64,000 nt of DNA, from NCBI RefSeq assembly GCF_021390335.1, contig NZ_JAJUXK010000004.1:496001-560000 (forward strand), read 5' to 3'. Shown piece after piece: positions 60,550-64,000 of the stretch; position 1 is the stretch's first letter, and each line of letters opens with the position of its first letter. This DNA is from Dyadobacter sp. CY343 (GTDB lineage: Bacteria > Bacteroidota > Bacteroidia > Cytophagales > Spirosomataceae). The notes beneath the pieces were generated by a model, which saw only the letters and a program-made list of their open reading frames with translations, was not told where the DNA came from and made no database searches. Position numbers and translations under genes: made by a program.

Positions 60550-63500
60550 TAGGAGACGTAATTAAACTCGAATTCCAGGGGGAAGCCGCGCAGCTTCAAA
60601 AAACCCTTGACGATACCAACAAAAAAGCAAAAGACCTCAAACAGACCATCACCGAGATTGAGAAATCTGGCGGCAAAGGCTCTGAGGAGTGGAAAAAGTA
60701 TAAGAATGAAATGAAGGAAGCCCAGGAGCAAGCTGCCAAGCTCTCCAAAGAGCTCAAAGTGATGGACGTCTCAAAAATGACGATCCGGCAGCTCGAACTT
60801 GCAGCCAAAGACCTGGCTAAGGAAATGAAAAATGCCGACCGCGCATCGGCAGATTACGTCAAGAACGCAAAGCGGCTGGGTGAAGTTGAAGGCGAACTTA
60901 AAAAGGCAAACGCCACCGCGAAGGCGCTCAGGCTGGAAGGCGAAAACCTTGCCAAGCCAACGCTTTGGAGCCGCATCACTTCCGGCGTAAAATCCGTGGG
61001 TACTGCCTTTCAGGCCATTTTGGCTTTGCAGATTGTCCAGTGGCTTTACAATATGGGAAAGGCCGTTTTTGATACGACCGCCAAATTTGAGAAGTACGAG
61101 AAGGTTCTTGCGACCGCCTTGGGCGATCCAAAGCTCGCAAAGCAAAGCATGGAGGCAATCAAAAAACTTGCTTCTGAAACCGCCTTTTCCGTCGACGAGC
61201 TTACCGATGGCTATGTCAAGATGGTCAACCGTGGATTAAGGCCAAGTCAGGCCGAAATGGTCAAGCTCACCGACCTTGCCGCCAGCCAAGGCAAAACCTT
61301 CGACCAGTTGGTCGAAGCAGTACTTGATGCCCAGACCGGTGAATTTGAACGTTTAAAGGAATTCGGTATCAAGGCCAAAAAGGAAGGCGACTCTGTTGAA
61401 CTGATGTTCAAAGGCAAAACGGTGGCTGTTAAAAATACAGAGGAAGCCATTTATGGTGCGATTACCGCACTTGGTGCTATGCCCGGGGTAGTAGGCCAGA
61501 ATGCAGAAATGATGACGACGCTCACGGGCAAAACCAGCAACCTGGGCGACAGCTTCGATAGTATGCTTGTAACGCTAGGGGACGGGTTAAAGCCTGTTTT
61601 TATAGCAATCCTCGATCTTTTGGGCGCAACCATTCCCGTGCTCGGGTTTGTCGGCAAAGCCATCGGTAGCGTGCTGTTGGTTGTCAAAGGTTTGGCAGTG
61701 GGCATTGTAGACACCTTTATGAATGCGGGACGGGCAATTTTTACTTTGGGGGAAGCTACAAGGGCATTAACCGAAGGGAACTTTGAAGGCGCAAAAAAAC
61801 TCTGGGACAACGCCAAAACGTATGGCACTGCCGCGATGGGATCAATGAAAGCTTCCGTCGTCCAAACAGGTAGCGAAATTAAAGCGATGTGGTCAAATCC
61901 TGCTGCTGGTGCAGCTGCTGAATTCGCTGGTAAAGAGCAGGGCAAAAAGTATCAGGAAGGCCTGACCAACGAGCAAAAGAAGGAAGCCGCCAAGCGGGTA
62001 AAGGAGAAGGAAAAGGAAATGAAATCGTATGCGGACGCGGAAGCCAAGTACGATGAGCAGGTGAAAAACGACCGCGCCAAAGTGCTCGAATTGATGGCGC
62101 AGATGGAAAGCGAGCACAATGCAACCGTCTCTAAAAACACGCTGGGCGCAGAAGAAGCAAAGATTAATGAACTGCGTCGCAAGCGCATAGCATCGGTCGA
62201 AGCGATGAAGGTTGACGAGCAGCAGAAGGAAGCTGCGCGGGTCATGATCAACCGCAACGCCGACGATGAGATATCAAAAGCAAAAGACGAATTCCGGGCA
62301 AAAGAACTGAAAGCCCAGCAGGAAGCCGATGAGAAACGGATCGAAAATACCCGCTTCATCACAGAAACCGAGCGGCAGGCTGAGCTTGCTGTACTTGATT
62401 TCCGCGAACTTGCGGCAAAAGGGAATGCCAAAAAGCTGGCCGATATCGCCAAAGAACGGCTTGATCTGGAACTCCGTTTCCTGCATGAAAAACTTGCCCA
62501 GGAAGAAGCCGCCGAGAAGGCGCGGATCAATGCCGACATCACAGACAAAGACCAGCGTGCAGCCGCAATCCTGGCTGTTGAAAATCGCTACCATCAGGAA
62601 TCGATCACCGCTGATAAGCAAGCGGCCGAAGATAAAAAGCAGATAGACAAAGACCTGCACGATAAAAAGGCCGAGAACGTGCGTGCTTACAGCAGCATGT
62701 TTGCTTCCCTGCTGGAAGGTGATATCAATGCATTCGTTGCCGGCGCACAAAAAATGGTTCAAGGCCACAAGGCAGCATGGCAGGAAAAGCTAGCGGCCGA
62801 CACCGCCAATTACGAAGCTGCCGGTCAAGCTGCTATCGCTGCCGTCAACTTTTTGAACGACCTGGCTCAGAAGAAAGCCGAGAAAGCGATCGCCGAAGCC
62901 AACCGGGAGCGCGATGAAAAAGTAGCCATTTTGACCAATGAGCTTGCAGTGACAGACGCGTTGATCACTGCCAGTTCAAACTATGTGACGCAGCTCAAAT
63001 CGGCAGAAACCGACCGGCTCACAGAACTCCAGCGTATACTGACTAGCGAAACCACCAGCGAAGAAGAGAAGCGCGACGCGTTGAAACGGTATTATTCAGA
63101 GCAGCTGCTGCAAATGAAAAATGCTGAAGAAGAAAAGATCAAAGACTTGCAGCGGCTGGCCAATATGGCCAAAACCGAAGACGAAAAGCAGGCGATTGAA
63201 GAAAAAATACGGCTGGCCAAAAATGAAAGTGAGGAGAAAATCCGGCTGGCAGAAGAAGAAGCGCAATCGAAGATGCAGACCATCGACGAGCTCTCCCAAT
63301 TCAACACCGAGATTACCGAAGCTGCTTTGGCCGAAGCCACTCAGGCCAGTGAAAAGCAGATCCTGATGGCCTCTGAAGAAGCCGAGCAAAAGGCCACTTT
63401 CAAGGAAGATCTGGAAGAAACCATCGCCGCTGAAAACCGCAAGGCTCGGGCAACGGAAATGGCTGAAAAGAAAAAGGCTTTTGCAGCCCAGAAGAAGGCT

Positions 63501-64000
63501 GATATCGCGACGGCATTGATCACCGGCGCGCTTGCGGTATTAAAGGCGCTGGCCAACTTTTTCCCGCTTAACATCATTTTAGCGGCTACTGCTGCTGTGG
63601 TAACAGGCGTGCAGATTGCCAAGATTAAGAACCAGCCTGAACCTTCTTTCGAGCAAGGCGGTTTCATTGCCCGAGGGGGCAAACATGGAAGCTCCTACGG
63701 CGACGGCGGGATCGCATTGGTCGACCGCTTCTCTGGCCGTGAAGTGGGTGAAATGGAGGGAGATGAAGCGATTATCAGCGCCAAGCAAACAGAGGCCAAT
63801 TGGCCGATCATTCAAAAAATGTTCAGTAATGCCCGGACTCCTGGTCTGGCAAGTACACCCGTAATGAAGCACCCTGCCACACCGATGGCCTTCAAGAACG
63901 GTGGCATGTTCGAAAGTCCGTATTTTGAGCGCGGGATGTACCTTTTTGGTTCTAAAAAACGCAAGGCGGAGCAGGCCGCCAAGGATGCCGAAGCGGAAGC
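60546..64000 (+). CDS. Tail tape-measure protein (runs off the right edge)
   Basis: At least 1,150 residues, no stop before the end of the window. N-terminal coiled coil (LQKTLDDTNKKAKDLKQTI), then a TMP-type region (FEKYEKVLATALGDPKLAKQ, SETAFSVDELTDGYVKMVNRG, SQGKTFDQLVEAVLDAQTG), hydrophobic helices (VFIAILDLLGATIPVLGFVG), a very long Ala/Glu/Lys coiled coil and a late hydrophobic part (FFPLNIILAATAAVVTGVQIA). It measures tail length and passes through the tail during DNA ejection. Its presence indicates a long, non-podovirus tail. Confidence 0.88.
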   Translation, partial: MIGDVIKLEFQGEAAQLQKTLDDTNKKAKDLKQTITEIEKSGGKGSEEWKKYKNEMKEAQEQAAKLSKELKVMDVSKMTIRQLELAAKDLAKEMKNADRASADYVKNAKRLGEVEGELKKANATAKALRLEGENLAKPTLWSRITSGVKSVGTAFQAILALQIVQWLYNMGKAVFDTTAKFEKYEKVLATALGDPKLAKQSMEAIKKLASETAFSVDELTDGYVKMVNRGLRPSQAEMVKLTDLAASQGKTFDQLVEAVLDAQTGEFERLKEFGIKAKKEGDSVELMFKGKTVAVKNTEEAIYGAITALGAMPGVVGQNAEMMTTLTGKTSNLGDSFDSMLVTLGDGLKPVFIAILDLLGATIPVLGFVGKAIGSVLLVVKGLAVGIVDTFMNAGRAIFTLGEATRALTEGNFEGAKKLWDNAKTYGTAAMGSMKASVVQTGSEIKAMWSNPAAGAAAEFAGKEQGKKYQEGLTNEQKKEAAKRVKEKEKEMKSYADAEAKYDEQVKNDRAKVLELMAQMESEHNATVSKNTLGAEEAKINELRRKRIASVEAMKVDEQQKEAARVMINRNADDEISKAKDEFRAKELKAQQEADEKRIENTRFITETERQAELAVLDFRELAAKGNAKKLADIAKERLDLELRFLHEKLAQEEAAEKARINADITDKDQRAAAILAVENRYHQESITADKQAAEDKKQIDKDLHDKKAENVRAYSSMFASLLEGDINAFVAGAQKMVQGHKAAWQEKLAADTANYEAAGQAAIAAVNFLNDLAQKKAEKAIAEANRERDEKVAILTNELAVTDALITASSNYVTQLKSAETDRLTELQRILTSETTSEEEKRDALKRYYSEQLLQMKNAEEEKIKDLQRLANMAKTEDEKQAIEEKIRLAKNESEEKIRLAEEEAQSKMQTIDELSQFNTEITEAALAEATQASEKQILMASEEAEQKATFKEDLEETIAAENRKARATEMAEKKKAFAAQKKADIATALITGALAVLKALANFFPLNIILAATAAVVTGVQIAKIKNQPEPSFEQGGFIARGGKHGSSYGDGGIALVDRFSGREVGEMEGDEAIISAKQTEANWPIIQKMFSNARTPGLASTPVMKHPATPMAFKNGGMFESPYFERGMYLFGSKKRKAEQAAKDAEAE

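Noticed and set aside
61451..62768. Several long minus-strand frames opposite the tape measure
   Set aside because: Low-complexity Ser/Ala/Phe-rich shadows of the Glu/Lys/Ala coiled coil on the plus strand.
1..64000. tRNA or rRNA genes
   Set aside because: I saw no convincing cloverleaf or conserved rRNA stretch; a tRNA could be missed by eye.

Overview
This window most likely comes from a Bacteroidota chromosome, probably Cytophagales (Dyadobacter/Spirosoma-like). The genus is inferred; the phylum rests on a C-terminal type IX secretion sorting domain, TAnnTTTG promoter boxes, DUF5672/DUF5675/DUF5977-type proteins and weak Shine-Dalgarno sites. 

Region 1 (1-28.5 kb) looks like host chromosome. 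It opens with the 5' part of parE (minus strand). A long collinear plus-strand surface polysaccharide locus follows (1380-18939). It encodes an SLBB outer-membrane export protein, a Wzz-like co-polymerase, a Wzm/Wzt-type ABC exporter with a C-terminal glycan-recognition domain, a DegT/WbqC/PglD-like sugar-modification trio, at least five glycosyltransferase-type proteins, a Wzy/ligase-like membrane protein and an acyltransferase. Scattered metabolic and accessory genes come next: thioredoxin, a pentapeptide-repeat protein, nagA, a B12-type radical SAM protein, a Fic protein, a purple acid phosphatase-like enzyme, a ThuA protein, a CocE hydrolase and a metallo-beta-lactamase-fold hydrolase. 

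Region 2 (29.6-32 kb) is a rearranged toxin-antitoxin and repressor junction. It has two complete HicA/HicB modules in opposite orientation, a truncated hicB tail and a frameshifted repressor tail, all explained by a tandem duplication of the metallo-hydrolase 3' end - hicB - hicA - repressor block. A 903-residue T9SS-exported protein with five internal repeats follows. 

Region 3 (35.3-64 kb, running off the end) is a phage-like element. A repressor and a lipoprotein point left; short early genes and a replication module point right. The replication module encodes a protein with an SSB-type acidic tip, a protein with a clamp-binding-like tip, a complete DnaN sliding clamp and a Dam-type methylase. 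A separately promoted cassette carries an SRAP (HMCES/YedK) protein ending in QISLF. The late module has a portal-like protein, a DUF6712-like protein, a secreted protein, an Rz/Rz1-like overlapping pair, a holin, a DUF5675 protein, tail genes and a tape-measure protein. No terminase, major capsid protein or integrase is recognisable in the window. 

Two minus-strand genes interrupt the otherwise plus-strand element: a nucleoside-deoxyribosyltransferase/TIR-like protein (45.3-46.3 kb), and a single-chain ABC-type ATPase plus TOPRIM-like protein (58-59.8 kb) resembling OLD or fused PARIS effectors. They are the best candidates for undescribed anti-phage systems. The clamp, SSB-tail and SRAP set is the best candidate for an undescribed phage repair module.
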